Shown: positions 1 through 9,288 of the stretch, piece after piece
How the letters are laid out: each line of letters opens with the position of its first letter
Numbering within the stretch: the stretch's first letter is position 1
NCBI GenBank assembly: GCA_041661625.1
Contig: JBAZUB010000001.1
Coordinates: forward strand, 558,001 to 622,000
From: Patescibacteria group bacterium
Lineage (GTDB): Bacteria > Patescibacteriota > Patescibacteriia > JAHIZJ01
Direction: 5' to 3'
DNA: 64,000 bases
The notes under the pieces: model-generated
Database searches by the model: none
What the model saw: the letters and a program-made list of their open reading frames with translations, nothing else
What the model was told of the DNA's origin: nothing
Made by a program: the position numbers and the translations under genes

Positions 1-216
1 TGGACTTGGAAACAGGAAGTCGAGGGTTTCCGCCCAAGGCGGACCACGAACCCGCTGTGGCTCGCGGCAAGTCCCTCCACCACGACCAGCTGTATATACT
101 CCCGGTTAAGGCAGTCAGACGGGATCAGGCGGTCATAGTAGATTACGTTTTATTATACCTCACTACAATTGAAATGTGGAGTGTTGTAATTTTCAAGCAA
201 AACAGTTTGCCAGCCT
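1..216. other. left edge, no supported gene
   Basis: No frame here gives a recognisable protein. An open frame from position 6 runs into the next gene but has no family resemblance, and another frame open from base 1 stops at about 138, so the tail of a gene that begins outside the window is possible. Nothing else is seen. Confidence 0.3.
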
Positions 217-1383
217 ATGTCAACGATGATAGCATTATCGTATATGGCTCCATCGGCTGAACTTAAAACACAATTAGTATCCCTACTTCCAGTTTGGACA
301 ATCTGTTTACTGATGTTTTTTGGGTTGTGCGCCGGCGTTTATTTATTCCAGGCAAAACCAACGACTAACGCACTCCCGACGGACATAGCCAACGAACCAA
401 CTACCCCAAACAATCCCACCAAACCACTGCCCGCCATTGAATCCAAGCGTGAACTGACTTTTTTCGCGGTTGGTGACATTATGCTATCTCGAACTGTGTC
501 GGATAAAATACGTAAATATGGTTTTAATTATCCGTTCGCTAAAACAAACGAATATCTCAATTCAGCTGATTTTGCTTTTGGTAATCTGGAAACGTCGATT
601 ACGGCTGGTCCCAACATTACTGCCGGCATGATGAGTTTTCGCGCTGATCCCGGCGTGGAGAATGCTTTGAAGCGGGCTAACTTCCAGGTCGTTTCATTGG
701 CCAACAATCACACTCCAAACTTTGGCCAGAATGGTCTTTTGGATACATTCAGCTATTTGAAAAAGGCCGGTATTTCTTATGCCGGAGCCGGATCCAACAG
801 TATCGAAGCGCATCAACCGGCTATCATCGAACGTAACGGGATTAAATTAGCCTTCCTGGCCTACAACGATACCGATGTGGTTCCTGCCTCCTACGGTGCT
901 AGTGCCAACCGAGCCGGTACCGCCCTAATGAATATTACCGAACTAAAAAAAGATATCGCCGCCATTAAGCCGACGGTCGACTTTGTGATTGTCTCAATGC
1001 ATAGTGGTACGGAATATACTTCCGCACCAAATAATCGACAAACCGATTTCGCCCATGCCGCTATCGATGCCGGCACGGAATTGGTGATCGGCCATCATCC
1101 GCATGTAGTTCAAACGATCGAAACATACAAAGACAAATTGATTATGTACAGCCTGGGTAATTTTGTGTTTGACCAGATGTGGTCGGAAGATACCCGCCAT
1201 GGTGTAACCGCAAAAATAATTGTCGACGAAGATGGCGTTGAACAAGCCGCGTTCTCACCAATTATTATTGATGATTACTCCCAACCTCGTCCGGCTGCAC
1301 CCGGTGAAGCATCGGCTATACTAAAACGGCTAGACGCAAATCATCCCCCAACCGCGATTGAATTATGGGAGCCAAAACGGTAA
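217..1383 (+). CDS. CapA-family (PGA_cap) metallophosphatase-like protein, membrane anchored
   Basis: This 388-residue protein belongs to the CapA / poly-gamma-glutamate capsule family, which has a calcineurin-like phosphoesterase fold. Residues about 20-45 form one membrane anchor and are followed by a Pro/Thr/Asn-rich linker, so the catalytic domain should lie outside the cell. The visible metal-site motifs, in order, are VGDIML (near residue 85), FGNLE, LANNHT, SMHSG, GHHPHV and YSLGNFVFD, all as expected for the family. The exact substrate is unknown; family members act in capsule or surface polymer formation. A second in-frame ATG at 244 still keeps the anchor, so the start is uncertain by nine codons. 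It is followed by a separate promoter for the secreted-protein genes. Confidence 0.85.
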   Translation: MSTMIALSYMAPSAELKTQLVSLLPVWTICLLMFFGLCAGVYLFQAKPTTNALPTDIANEPTTPNNPTKPLPAIESKRELTFFAVGDIMLSRTVSDKIRKYGFNYPFAKTNEYLNSADFAFGNLETSITAGPNITAGMMSFRADPGVENALKRANFQVVSLANNHTPNFGQNGLLDTFSYLKKAGISYAGAGSNSIEAHQPAIIERNGIKLAFLAYNDTDVVPASYGASANRAGTALMNITELKKDIAAIKPTVDFVIVSMHSGTEYTSAPNNRQTDFAHAAIDAGTELVIGHHPHVVQTIETYKDKLIMYSLGNFVFDQMWSEDTRHGVTAKIIVDEDGVEQAAFSPIIIDDYSQPRPAAPGEASAILKRLDANHPPTAIELWEPKR

Positions 1384-1428
1384 ATCAACCCAACTGTTAA
1401 TTGACTTCTTTCGTGCCAGCAATTCTCT

Positions 1429-1457
1429 TTGACAAAACGTCGTTTTTCAGCTATAAT
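1429..1457 (+). promoter_or_regulatory. sigma-70-type promoter for the secreted-protein genes
   Basis: TTGACA at 1429-1434, 17 bases, then TATAAT at 1452-1457: a perfect consensus match. Transcription would begin near 1464, about 50 bases before the start codon at 1515. Confidence 0.85.
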
Positions 1458-1514
1458 TACCTTATTGACTAAGGAATAATTGCCACAAAGATAGTACAGA
1501 GTGATAAAATATTC

Positions 1515-3134
1515 ATGTTATCAAACGATACCAAACCAAAAAGAGACAACGTGACGCGTTGTTTTTTTATTGTCGATCGTAAACCAAATAGTTTACTTTT
1601 GTATGCAGTCACTGTTGTGATGATCGGTTTTGTATTTATTTTAACTAACCGTCCCACGCCAGCCAAAGCCGATACGACTCCTGTAATTGACTATGCTCCT
1701 AGTGCCATACAGAACGGTCAGATTGTAACCATTAACGGAACTGGGTTTGGAGTAAAAAGCCCGGTCGAACCCCTACGTTATGACGACTTCCAAGACGGGA
1801 CGATCGGACAACGTATAAATGATCAGGCCAGTGGCGGATGGTTTACACAAGCATTCGTGCACTACCCGTACTATTCAACCGAGTCACAACGCGTTATGGG
1901 CGACGTCGTTGCTACCCAGCATTATGACGTAACCGACTACAACCAAAATATAGGTTTGCAAGAAATAAACCCGCCCTATAAGCACATGTACACTAGCATG
2001 TACATCCACCGGGACGACATCAGCGGTGATGCCAAATACAGCACCAATGTAAAGCTTTGGAGCAGGTTCGAAGCCGATGCGGGTGATTATATTTACCTTC
2101 CTCAAGCCCGCTGTGAGTCCCAACCCAGCAATGGACAGGGCCTCATGGTCGGATACGACCGCAATCAGATTGCCTCATGCAGTACCTGGTATGATATGTC
2201 ACCCTGGTGGGAAAACGAGTTCTCGGGTTGGGTGCGTTCGGAAAGATACATTGATGCGGGGACTATAAATGGCAACGATTGGGTGCAGTGGTTTCGTGAA
2301 GATTTACAGACCGTATCAGAAACGGGTCCTGGATGCGGTAGTCTTTTAGTGACTCCCCTCGATCTTAGTATGCTATATATCGGCAACTATTGGCGAGCTG
2401 AAAACGCTCAGCAGGAGTCTAAAACATATACCAGCGAACTTTATGTGGACACCACCCAAGCCCGTGTCGAGATCGGCAATACCTCAACCTGGGATACGAA
2501 CACTCATCGTGAGATTCAAATACCCCACACCACTTGGAATGACGACCAGATTCAATTCACCGTCAACCAAGGCACTTTCACCGACGGTGAGTCGGCCTAC
2601 CTCTATGTGGTAGATGAGAATGGAGTGGTAAATACCACCGGTTATCCAATTACTTTCGGGGGTATCGCCTCAAATATTCCCCCGGTTTTAGCCAGCATTG
2701 GTAATAAGTCTCTTCATGAACAAGAGACCCTGACGATCAACGTGTTAGCTTCAGACGATGATCCGGAAGATACGCTGACTCTGTCAGCTTCCAATCTTCC
2801 TACCGGCGCTACTTTTACAGATAATGATGGTGGATCGGGTGCCTTCTCTTGGACACCGACCGATCAACAGGCCAATATATATTCTAACATACACTTCGAA
2901 GTCACGGACGGAACCGACACGGATACCGAAGATATTACTATTACCGTATTGGATGGAGCGGCTGACTGTACTCCGGCCTGGGATTGTTCGAATTGGTCTG
3001 TTTGCGCTGATTCGATTCAAACCCGATCCTGCCATGATGACAACAATTGCGGTTCCGATGCCGGACGGCCGGTGGAATCGGCCGAGTGCGACAGTACGGC
3101 ACCGGGGGCGGCGGTAGATTTGGTGGCTAGTTAA
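1515..3134 (+). CDS. secreted surface protein with IPT/TIG, cadherin-like and Cys-rich TSP-like domains
   Basis: 539 residues. A basic N-terminus and a hydrophobic segment at about 27-45 ending in AKA act as signal or anchor. A short IPT/TIG-like segment follows (ending TINGTGFG, near residue 75), then about 230 residues of unknown fold, a cadherin/He_PIG-like Ig domain (about 380-480; NKSLHEQETLTINV, FSWTPTDQQA), and a C-terminal thrombospondin-type Cys module (CTPAWDCSNWSVC...RSCHDDNNC). Binding or adhesion at the cell surface is inferred from the domains. The 3' half is nearly identical to that of the next gene, whose ATG lies three bases after this stop; together with the consensus promoter this suggests co-transcription. 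No SD site is visible before the ATG. Confidence 0.8.
   Translation: MLSNDTKPKRDNVTRCFFIVDRKPNSLLLYAVTVVMIGFVFILTNRPTPAKADTTPVIDYAPSAIQNGQIVTINGTGFGVKSPVEPLRYDDFQDGTIGQRINDQASGGWFTQAFVHYPYYSTESQRVMGDVVATQHYDVTDYNQNIGLQEINPPYKHMYTSMYIHRDDISGDAKYSTNVKLWSRFEADAGDYIYLPQARCESQPSNGQGLMVGYDRNQIASCSTWYDMSPWWENEFSGWVRSERYIDAGTINGNDWVQWFREDLQTVSETGPGCGSLLVTPLDLSMLYIGNYWRAENAQQESKTYTSELYVDTTQARVEIGNTSTWDTNTHREIQIPHTTWNDDQIQFTVNQGTFTDGESAYLYVVDENGVVNTTGYPITFGGIASNIPPVLASIGNKSLHEQETLTINVLASDDDPEDTLTLSASNLPTGATFTDNDGGSGAFSWTPTDQQANIYSNIHFEVTDGTDTDTEDITITVLDGAADCTPAWDCSNWSVCADSIQTRSCHDDNNCGSDAGRPVESAECDSTAPGAAVDLVAS
2448..3106 (+). repeat. 659-bp near-identical repeat, copy 1
   Basis: Encodes the C-terminal domains of the first secreted protein. 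It matches 3996-4654 at a constant offset of 1548 bp with only a few differences, all in the first part; roughly the last 500 bp look identical. Confidence 0.95.
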
Positions 3135-3137
3135 AAT

Positions 3138-4676
3138 ATGTCGAGCTTAAACCATAAAAACATCTTAAGAATATTAACACTGATATTTTCTATTGTCGGT
3201 AGTGTTTTTGTTTTGTTTAATTTTCCAACACGGGCTAAGGCGGATACGACTCCTGAAATAATCTTTATGCCTAGTACCATACAGAACGGTCAGAGCGTGA
3301 CGATTAATGGAAGTGGGTTTGGGATAAAATATCCGGTTGAACCAACAAAATGGGATACATTTGACGTTGGTTTAAACGAGGCCCTCCTAGGCTCTACCCA
3401 GCCTGAGTGGATAGCGTTTCAGCAAGGCGGGGCTAAATATGATAGCACATATTATCATAGTGGCCCTTTTTCAGTCGGTAATAAGCTCACCCCAGAATCA
3501 CAGTGGGCAACAAATTATTTTCAATTCACACCCACGGATAACATATTCGTTTCTTATTGGTGGCGCACCGCTTACACTGATATCGACGACTATGGCATTA
3601 CAAAACTAACCAGAATAACATCAAGCCCAGCCGCAGGTGGAGAAGGTATTTATGACGGGGTCGGCACAACAGCTCTGACCAATATGAATCCACGGTATAA
3701 TTCAATACCGTATCTGTTTTATCAAAACACTAGCAGTCCCGTTGCGCCACCATTAGCCGAACTTACCGTTCCTTATAACGAATGGGCGCGAATCGACACC
3801 CACACCAAACGTTCGACGGCTGGAGTTTCCGATGGTTCTGTTATGACGGAATGCGTCGGCCATGACATTCATGCGCTGATATCGCAAGAGAACTGCTCAA
3901 TCGGATATGACTATCATTGGGACACAGTATTACTTGGTCTGATGGCGGCAAATGTCGCTGGATATTATGAACTGTACTTAGATGACATCTATATTGACAC
4001 TACCCAAGCCCGTGTCGAGATCGGCAATACCTCAACCTGGGATACGAATACCCATCGTGAGATCCAAATACCCCACACCACCTGGAATGACGACCAGATT
4101 CAATTCACCGTCAACCAAGGTACCTTCACTAATGGTGAGTCGGCCTATCTCTATGTGGTAGATGAGAATGGAGTGGTAAATACCACCGGTTATCCAATTA
4201 CTTTCGGGGGTATCGCCTCAAATATTCCCCCGGTTTTAGCCAGCATTGGTAATAAGTCTCTTCATGAACAAGAGACCCTGACGATCAACGTGTTAGCTTC
4301 AGACGATGATCCGGAAGATACGCTGACTCTGTCAGCTTCCAATCTTCCTACCGGCGCTACTTTTACAGATAATGATGGTGGATCGGGTGCCTTCTCTTGG
4401 ACACCGACCGATCAACAGGCCAATATATATTCTAACATACACTTCGAAGTCACGGACGGAACCGACACGGATACCGAAGATATTACTATTACCGTATTGG
4501 ATGGAGCGGCTGACTGTACTCCGGCCTGGGATTGTTCGAATTGGTCTGTTTGCGCTGATTCGATTCAAACCCGATCCTGCCATGATGACAACAATTGCGG
4601 TTCCGATGCCGGACGGCCGGTGGAATCGGCCGAGTGCGACAGTACGGCACCGGGTATTGTATCCGACCTCCGATAA
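3138..4676 (+). CDS. secreted surface protein, paralogue of the preceding gene
   Basis: 512 residues with the same plan: signal/anchor (about 8-28, then ARA-type processing region TRAKA), an IPT/TIG-like segment (IIFMPSTIQNGQSVTINGSGFG), a divergent middle of about 230 residues, then the cadherin-like domain and TSP-like Cys tail that are almost the same as in the upstream gene. The middle part is unrelated by eye to its neighbour, so the pair looks like one shared scaffold with an exchanged central module. It starts three bases after the preceding stop and probably shares its transcript. Function is inferred to be surface binding; the ligand is unknown. Confidence 0.8.
   Translation: MSSLNHKNILRILTLIFSIVGSVFVLFNFPTRAKADTTPEIIFMPSTIQNGQSVTINGSGFGIKYPVEPTKWDTFDVGLNEALLGSTQPEWIAFQQGGAKYDSTYYHSGPFSVGNKLTPESQWATNYFQFTPTDNIFVSYWWRTAYTDIDDYGITKLTRITSSPAAGGEGIYDGVGTTALTNMNPRYNSIPYLFYQNTSSPVAPPLAELTVPYNEWARIDTHTKRSTAGVSDGSVMTECVGHDIHALISQENCSIGYDYHWDTVLLGLMAANVAGYYELYLDDIYIDTTQARVEIGNTSTWDTNTHREIQIPHTTWNDDQIQFTVNQGTFTNGESAYLYVVDENGVVNTTGYPITFGGIASNIPPVLASIGNKSLHEQETLTINVLASDDDPEDTLTLSASNLPTGATFTDNDGGSGAFSWTPTDQQANIYSNIHFEVTDGTDTDTEDITITVLDGAADCTPAWDCSNWSVCADSIQTRSCHDDNNCGSDAGRPVESAECDSTAPGIVSDLR
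3996..4654 (+). repeat. 659-bp near-identical repeat, copy 2
   Basis: Second copy of the C-terminal coding repeat (see 2448-3106). The reading frame is kept, and the two genes diverge again just before their stop codons. Confidence 0.95.
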
Positions 4677-4822
4677 AGCAGTTATAAATTACATTAAATC
4701 AATCTGGGCATATTTTACCGATGGGGCTATTTAAGGTACAATGTTTAACCATCAGGACTACGATAAGATAATCATATAGTACCCAACTATCGAAACATGG
4801 AGCCAAACAACAAACGAATTCA

Positions 4823-6619
4823 ATGATTCAAGTATTAATAAAAACAGTGTCAAAAAAACCTCGTATCGTACTTGTGGTACTATTTGTCACACTAAGCTAT
4901 GTAACGATATTGCATAATACTCCTCAAGCTCGTGCAGACGCGTCTACCTACTATGTTCGGCCAACTGATTGCAGCGATGATGGCTCAGGATCATCGAATT
5001 TGCCTTACTGTACGATTCAGAAAGCGGCCAACACTGCCCGGGCGGGCGATACGGTTCTTTTGTACGACGGCATATACCGCTCGAGTACGAATACCACCTT
5101 CTCATATTCCGGGACGGAATCGCAACCTATTACATTTCGGGCAATTGGAGACGGTGCCATCTTAACCGGAAACGTGCCGCTGGATGAATCATTGTTTCAA
5201 AAAACTGCTGGCTTCACTTCGGTCTATGAAATAACTGAAGCGCAAATCCCCGCTTCCGCTTATTACCAGGGTGTGTTTGATATTGTAAGAAGCGGACTCG
5301 TCCAGCTAGACGGGCAGTCGGTGTATACCGGATATCGAAGTGACCAGTTTAATAATATCCTCCACGAAAACTCCGCCGTACCAGTAGCTAACATAGCCGC
5401 GGTCGACTCGACAACTTATTCGTGGTACTTCGATACCGAATCGCGCAAACTCTACATCCATACCCGCGAGGGTGACGCCCCGACCACACATGAGTGGGAA
5501 GTTAATCGACCTTTTGGAGGACGATTTCTCACGCTGGCGGCGTCGGTAAAGAACCTGGTGTTTGATGGTCTCATATTTCGCTATGCCTCGATCTATTTTG
5601 GTAATAGAGGTAATGAAAATATTACCGTGCAAAATTTCGAAACCATAGGATCTGGAATGTCGATCGACGGAGGGGCAATCAATGTGACCTTCCAGAACTG
5701 CCATATTCACGATACGCTGGTGGCGGTCAATGCGGGATATGACGGGTTGAATGTTTCGGAAAGTACGGGTGCTAAAATAATAAACTGTGTGATAGAGCGT
5801 GGCTGGAATAATATCCAGTGGGGCAATAACACTAACACGTTATTTGACCGGGTAATTTCACGCGATTGCCCAAATCATCCTATGAATGGATCGAACTCAA
5901 TAAATATGAGCGTGTCAAATTCTATCATCTTGCGTGGCCAAGAAGGTTTTTATATCCACGGCGATGTTGGTATGACCATTGGGAATTCATTGTTTTCTAG
6001 TTTACTCATGGAACGTAGTTCAAATTATGAGTGTCGCATTCCCAATCAAATCACATTAAGAAATAATATTTTTAGTGGCTACTATATAAACGCCGTTGAT
6101 TGTCCGGCTTTCACTTGGGCGGAAGTTCTGCTCGATTCCGATGATAATTACTTTCTTCCCACTGATGGTCCAGACTCCAACTGGCTCGCGCAGACCGGTT
6201 GGTTTGAGATCTGTCATACTACCCAAGACACACTTACGATCTGCCAGGGTATAACCGGACAGGACATGAACTCGCGGACAGCCGACGGAACACCGCTTTG
6301 GACGGATTGGACAAGTGATAACTTTCATCTGCTTTCAGGCGCGCTCGTTGTAGATACTGGCGTCAACGTTGGTAATTCTCATGATTACGATAATGTCCCG
6401 CGTCCCAAAGGTGCTGGTTTCGATATTGGCGCTTTCGAATACGACCCCAATTGCACTCCCAACTGGTGGTGCACCAATTGGTCGGTGTGTGCTGATTCAC
6501 AACAAACCCGATCCTGCCATGATGATAATAATTGCGGTTCGGATGCTGGCCGGCCTGTTGAGTCAGCCGATTGCGATAGCACGGCGCCAGGGGTAGTGGT
6601 AGATTTGATGGCCAACTAG
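4823..6619 (+). CDS. secreted parallel beta-helix protein with Cys-rich TSP-like tail
   Basis: 598 residues. A hydrophobic signal/anchor (about 14-32, ending ARA) is followed by YYVRPTDCSDDGSGSSNLPY, the start of DUF1565/pectate-lyase-like right-handed beta-helix domains (short repeating strand-turn pattern, many Asn and Gly ladders, about 40-540). The C-terminus (about 545-590) repeats the CTPNWWCTNWSVC...CHDDNNC module of the two genes upstream, so all three proteins may be displayed or processed by the same route. Carbohydrate binding or cleavage is possible from the fold, but no catalytic set is recognised. A possible TACAAT -10 box lies near 4736. Confidence 0.8.
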   Translation: MIQVLIKTVSKKPRIVLVVLFVTLSYVTILHNTPQARADASTYYVRPTDCSDDGSGSSNLPYCTIQKAANTARAGDTVLLYDGIYRSSTNTTFSYSGTESQPITFRAIGDGAILTGNVPLDESLFQKTAGFTSVYEITEAQIPASAYYQGVFDIVRSGLVQLDGQSVYTGYRSDQFNNILHENSAVPVANIAAVDSTTYSWYFDTESRKLYIHTREGDAPTTHEWEVNRPFGGRFLTLAASVKNLVFDGLIFRYASIYFGNRGNENITVQNFETIGSGMSIDGGAINVTFQNCHIHDTLVAVNAGYDGLNVSESTGAKIINCVIERGWNNIQWGNNTNTLFDRVISRDCPNHPMNGSNSINMSVSNSIILRGQEGFYIHGDVGMTIGNSLFSSLLMERSSNYECRIPNQITLRNNIFSGYYINAVDCPAFTWAEVLLDSDDNYFLPTDGPDSNWLAQTGWFEICHTTQDTLTICQGITGQDMNSRTADGTPLWTDWTSDNFHLLSGALVVDTGVNVGNSHDYDNVPRPKGAGFDIGAFEYDPNCTPNWWCTNWSVCADSQQTRSCHDDNNCGSDAGRPVESADCDSTAPGVVVDLMAN

Positions 6620-6663
6620 ATATCAACCAACCAACTTGAAGCCGATCAAGTGATTTTGTCGTC

Positions 6664-6692
6664 TTTACATTATCGCCTCTTCGGGGTATGAT
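6664..6692 (+). promoter_or_regulatory. promoter for the nuclease gene
   Basis: TTTACA (6664-6669), 17 bases, TATGAT (6687-6692). It is about 34 bases upstream of the start at 6726 and overlaps a small GC hairpin. Confidence 0.6.
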
Positions 6693-6725
6693 GTTCGGGA
6701 CTATTAAGTATTTTACTGCCGATAT

Positions 6726-7508
6726 ATGTCAAAGTATTACACCCCGAAACGGGTAAAAAACGTCTTCGATCCAAAACAGAGCTTCCCGTTTCAAATCAGC
6801 CGATCGAAAATCGACTTGTTTATGAACTGCCCCCGATGTTTTTATTTTGACCGGCGTCTGGGCGTGGCTCAGCCGCCTGGCTATCCATTTAGTTTAAACT
6901 CAGCCGTGGATACGCTTCTGAAAAAAGAATTCGACTCGCACCGCGCCGCCGGCACACCGCATCCAATGATGAAGGTTTACGGACTCGATGCCGTGCCCTA
7001 TCAGCACGAGCAATTGGAAGCGTGGCGCGATTCGCTCCGGCGCGGCATTCAATATCTGCACCCGGGCACCAATCTTTTAATCAGTGGCGGCGTCGATGAT
7101 GTTTGGGTTAACCCGACTGGCGAACTCATCATCGTTGATTATAAAGCTACCGCAAAAATCGGCGAAGTCAGCCTGGATGCCGATTGGCAAATCGGGTACA
7201 AGCGGCAGATGGAAGTTTACCAGTGGCTATTCCGCCAAAATGGATTTCAGGTTTCACCCACCGGTTATTTCGTTTATTGCAATGGCCAAACCGATCGAAT
7301 CGCTTTTGATGCGAAACTGGAGTTTGAAGTTAAGTTGATCCCATACACCGGCGATACCCAGTGGATTGAACCGGCCTTGCTTATAATGAAACAGTGTCTG
7401 CAGTCGGCGTCACTGCCGCCCGTTGGAGCGGATTGTGATTATTGCCGGTATCGCGAAGCCATCAAATCGGTCGAACCCAAGTTAACCGGTGTGGGAAAAT
7501 TACTCTAG
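6726..7508 (+). CDS. PD-(D/E)XK nuclease family protein (RecB/Cas4-like)
   Basis: 260 residues. The catalytic core is visible as GGVDDVW (about 118-124) and IIVDYKAT (about 135-142), the D...D-x-K arrangement of RecB-type nucleases, with a later QMEVYQW helix (Q and Y of motif QxxxY). Cysteines at 35 and 38 and a C-terminal CDYC pair could hold a 4Fe-4S cluster, as in Cas4 and AddB. It is a stand-alone domain with no helicase or CRISPR genes nearby, so a role in DNA repair or processing is inferred only. Its start has no SD site. Confidence 0.8.
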   Translation: MSKYYTPKRVKNVFDPKQSFPFQISRSKIDLFMNCPRCFYFDRRLGVAQPPGYPFSLNSAVDTLLKKEFDSHRAAGTPHPMMKVYGLDAVPYQHEQLEAWRDSLRRGIQYLHPGTNLLISGGVDDVWVNPTGELIIVDYKATAKIGEVSLDADWQIGYKRQMEVYQWLFRQNGFQVSPTGYFVYCNGQTDRIAFDAKLEFEVKLIPYTGDTQWIEPALLIMKQCLQSASLPPVGADCDYCRYREAIKSVEPKLTGVGKLL

Positions 7509-7537
7509 CCTATAGGCGCCAATAATAGTGTAATATT

Positions 7538-8104
7538 ATGCCCGCATCAAACGATACAAGTACCACGGAGCCAACCGAAGCGGACATCCAGATCATTGTG
7601 TCTCGAGCCCAGCAAGGTGACGCGGACGGCTTCGCCCGCTTATTTGATATCTTCAGTAATCGGATCTACCGGTTCTTCCGAGTTCGTCTGTCTGACAATG
7701 AGACCGCCGAAGACTTGACCCAGGTGGTTTTTCTAGAGATGCTCCAGGCTTTGGGCCGCTACAAAACTCATCCAGACGCCAAATTTTCGACCTGGTTGTT
7801 TCAGATCGCCCGCTTTCGATTGATTGACCACTATCGCCAGCATCGTCAGCACGTTTCAATCGACGATCTGCCGGCTCAAGCGCACCCAAATCTGTCCGTT
7901 GACGCGGTGGCCTACGAGCTGCCGGTGGTCGATGATCTACTGAATCAATTGCCGGAAAACTACCGCACGATATTGCACCTGCGCTACCAGGAACAACTTA
8001 GTACCAGCGAAATTGCTAAAGTTCTGAAAACCAGCGCCATCAATGTCCGAGTGCTGCATCACCGGGCAATTCGCGCCGCGCGTAAATTATTGCCACCAAC
8101 CTAA
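7538..8104 (+). CDS. RNA polymerase sigma factor, sigma-70 family (ECF type)
   Basis: 188 residues with region 2 (about 15-85: ADGFARLFD...IYRFFRVR, ETAEDLTQVVFLE, FSTWLFQIARFRLIDHYR) and region 4 helix-turn-helix (about 130-180: LPENYRTILHLRYQEQLSTSEIAKVL). No anti-sigma zinc motif is fused. The gene starts 29 bases after the nuclease stop and ends four bases before the DUF5667-like gene, a pairing often seen in Patescibacteria, so the two products probably work together. Targets are unknown. Confidence 0.9.
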   Translation: MPASNDTSTTEPTEADIQIIVSRAQQGDADGFARLFDIFSNRIYRFFRVRLSDNETAEDLTQVVFLEMLQALGRYKTHPDAKFSTWLFQIARFRLIDHYRQHRQHVSIDDLPAQAHPNLSVDAVAYELPVVDDLLNQLPENYRTILHLRYQEQLSTSEIAKVLKTSAINVRVLHHRAIRAARKLLPPT

Positions 8105-8108
8105 TTAT

Positions 8109-9242
8109 ATGAATATTCCATCCACCTCCGGATCAAAGCCCGATATCGCCGACCGGCTATGCCAAAACGCAAATGTCTGCCTGACATCGGATGCGCAACG
8201 GCGCATTCGGGAGCGTTTGTTGTCCGAATATCAGGAGCAGAAATACCGCTATTCAATGCCTCCGGTTTCCGCAACGCCCCGGCATCGCCTGGCTCCGGTA
8301 ATTATCTCCGTGGCCTTCGTGGTAATAATTGGCGCCGGGATTGGCACTGTTTCGGCTGCCAACGACGCTAAACCGGGCGATCTCTTATTTGGCATCGACC
8401 GAGCCGTAGAACGCGTCCAGCTGGCGGTTACGCCCGATCAGATCCAACGGGCCAAGCTGCTGGCCGACATTGCCCGGGAACGGGAACAAGAGCACCGAGA
8501 TTTGAAGTTGACCGACAATACCGCGGCCGCCCAAAAAGCCGAACAGCTGGCCGTGGCCGCTGTTAGCCGGGCGGTTGAGACCAATGACACCGTTCGAGCT
8601 GAATTGATCGAGCGGGGCGACAGTGCGGCCGTGACCGACTTGAACCAGGTTCGTAACGAAGTGGACTCGCTGACTAATTCAGAACCCAGCCCGGCCACCA
8701 CAGGACTGACCGGCGTCAGCATAAAGATACAACAGCACTCGGCGACTGTAACCCTGAAACTGAACGCGGCTGTCGCTACCTTTCAGCTTCCAACCGACAA
8801 TTTAGCCGAAATTGAACAAAGTATTGCCCAACGCACCGGCATCGGCTTGCCGGAGATCAAACAAATGGTCGTACTCGAGCCGGATCACGCGGCCGATGGC
8901 ATACCGAATTCCGAAACGCCCACTGGTGCCAACGATTCAAACACTAATTCCACGAATGATGGCCAACCGGTAAGTGATATTACTGCTGCCCCATCTACCG
9001 CCGATACCAATTCAGCCGACCCGTCGCCGGTAAATGGTAGTACAATCTTGCCGGCAGGGTGGGACATAACAGTAACCACCCAGGACGACACGGCCAGCGT
9101 TGGAATCACGCAAAACGGTTTGGCGATCTTTGCCTGGACTCTCCCGACGGCTGACGCCGAGCAGATTATTGCCAGCATCAGCCAAAGAACTGGTTTAAGT
9201 GCTGATCAAATTCGTTCAACCTGGCATCTCGTAGCTGAGTAG
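8109..9242 (+). CDS. DUF5667-type membrane protein, likely partner of the sigma factor
   Basis: 377 residues from the ATG at 8109, chosen because it follows the sigma gene by four bases; an upstream in-frame start would overlap that gene. Cytoplasmic N-terminus (about 1-60), one membrane helix (about 62-82, LAPVIISVAFVVIIGAGIG), then the DUF5667-like extracytoplasmic segment with a helical ANDAKPGDLLFGIDRAVERV start (about 85-170). The rest is Ala/Thr/Asp-rich and contains two related copies of a motif ending in AQRTGIGL / SQRTGLSA (about 240 and 365), an internal repeat. By position it could sense envelope state and control the sigma factor; this is inference. Confidence 0.7.
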   Translation: MNIPSTSGSKPDIADRLCQNANVCLTSDAQRRIRERLLSEYQEQKYRYSMPPVSATPRHRLAPVIISVAFVVIIGAGIGTVSAANDAKPGDLLFGIDRAVERVQLAVTPDQIQRAKLLADIAREREQEHRDLKLTDNTAAAQKAEQLAVAAVSRAVETNDTVRAELIERGDSAAVTDLNQVRNEVDSLTNSEPSPATTGLTGVSIKIQQHSATVTLKLNAAVATFQLPTDNLAEIEQSIAQRTGIGLPEIKQMVVLEPDHAADGIPNSETPTGANDSNTNSTNDGQPVSDITAAPSTADTNSADPSPVNGSTILPAGWDITVTTQDDTASVGITQNGLAIFAWTLPTADAEQIIASISQRTGLSADQIRSTWHLVAE

Positions 9243-9288
9243 TATCCAGTTGGAGCCGTCACTTCATTAACTGATATACCGAGAACTG

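Noticed and set aside
6726..7508. Cas4 and a CRISPR system
   Set aside because: The nuclease has a Cas4-like cysteine layout, but no repeat-spacer array and no other cas gene was found in the window.
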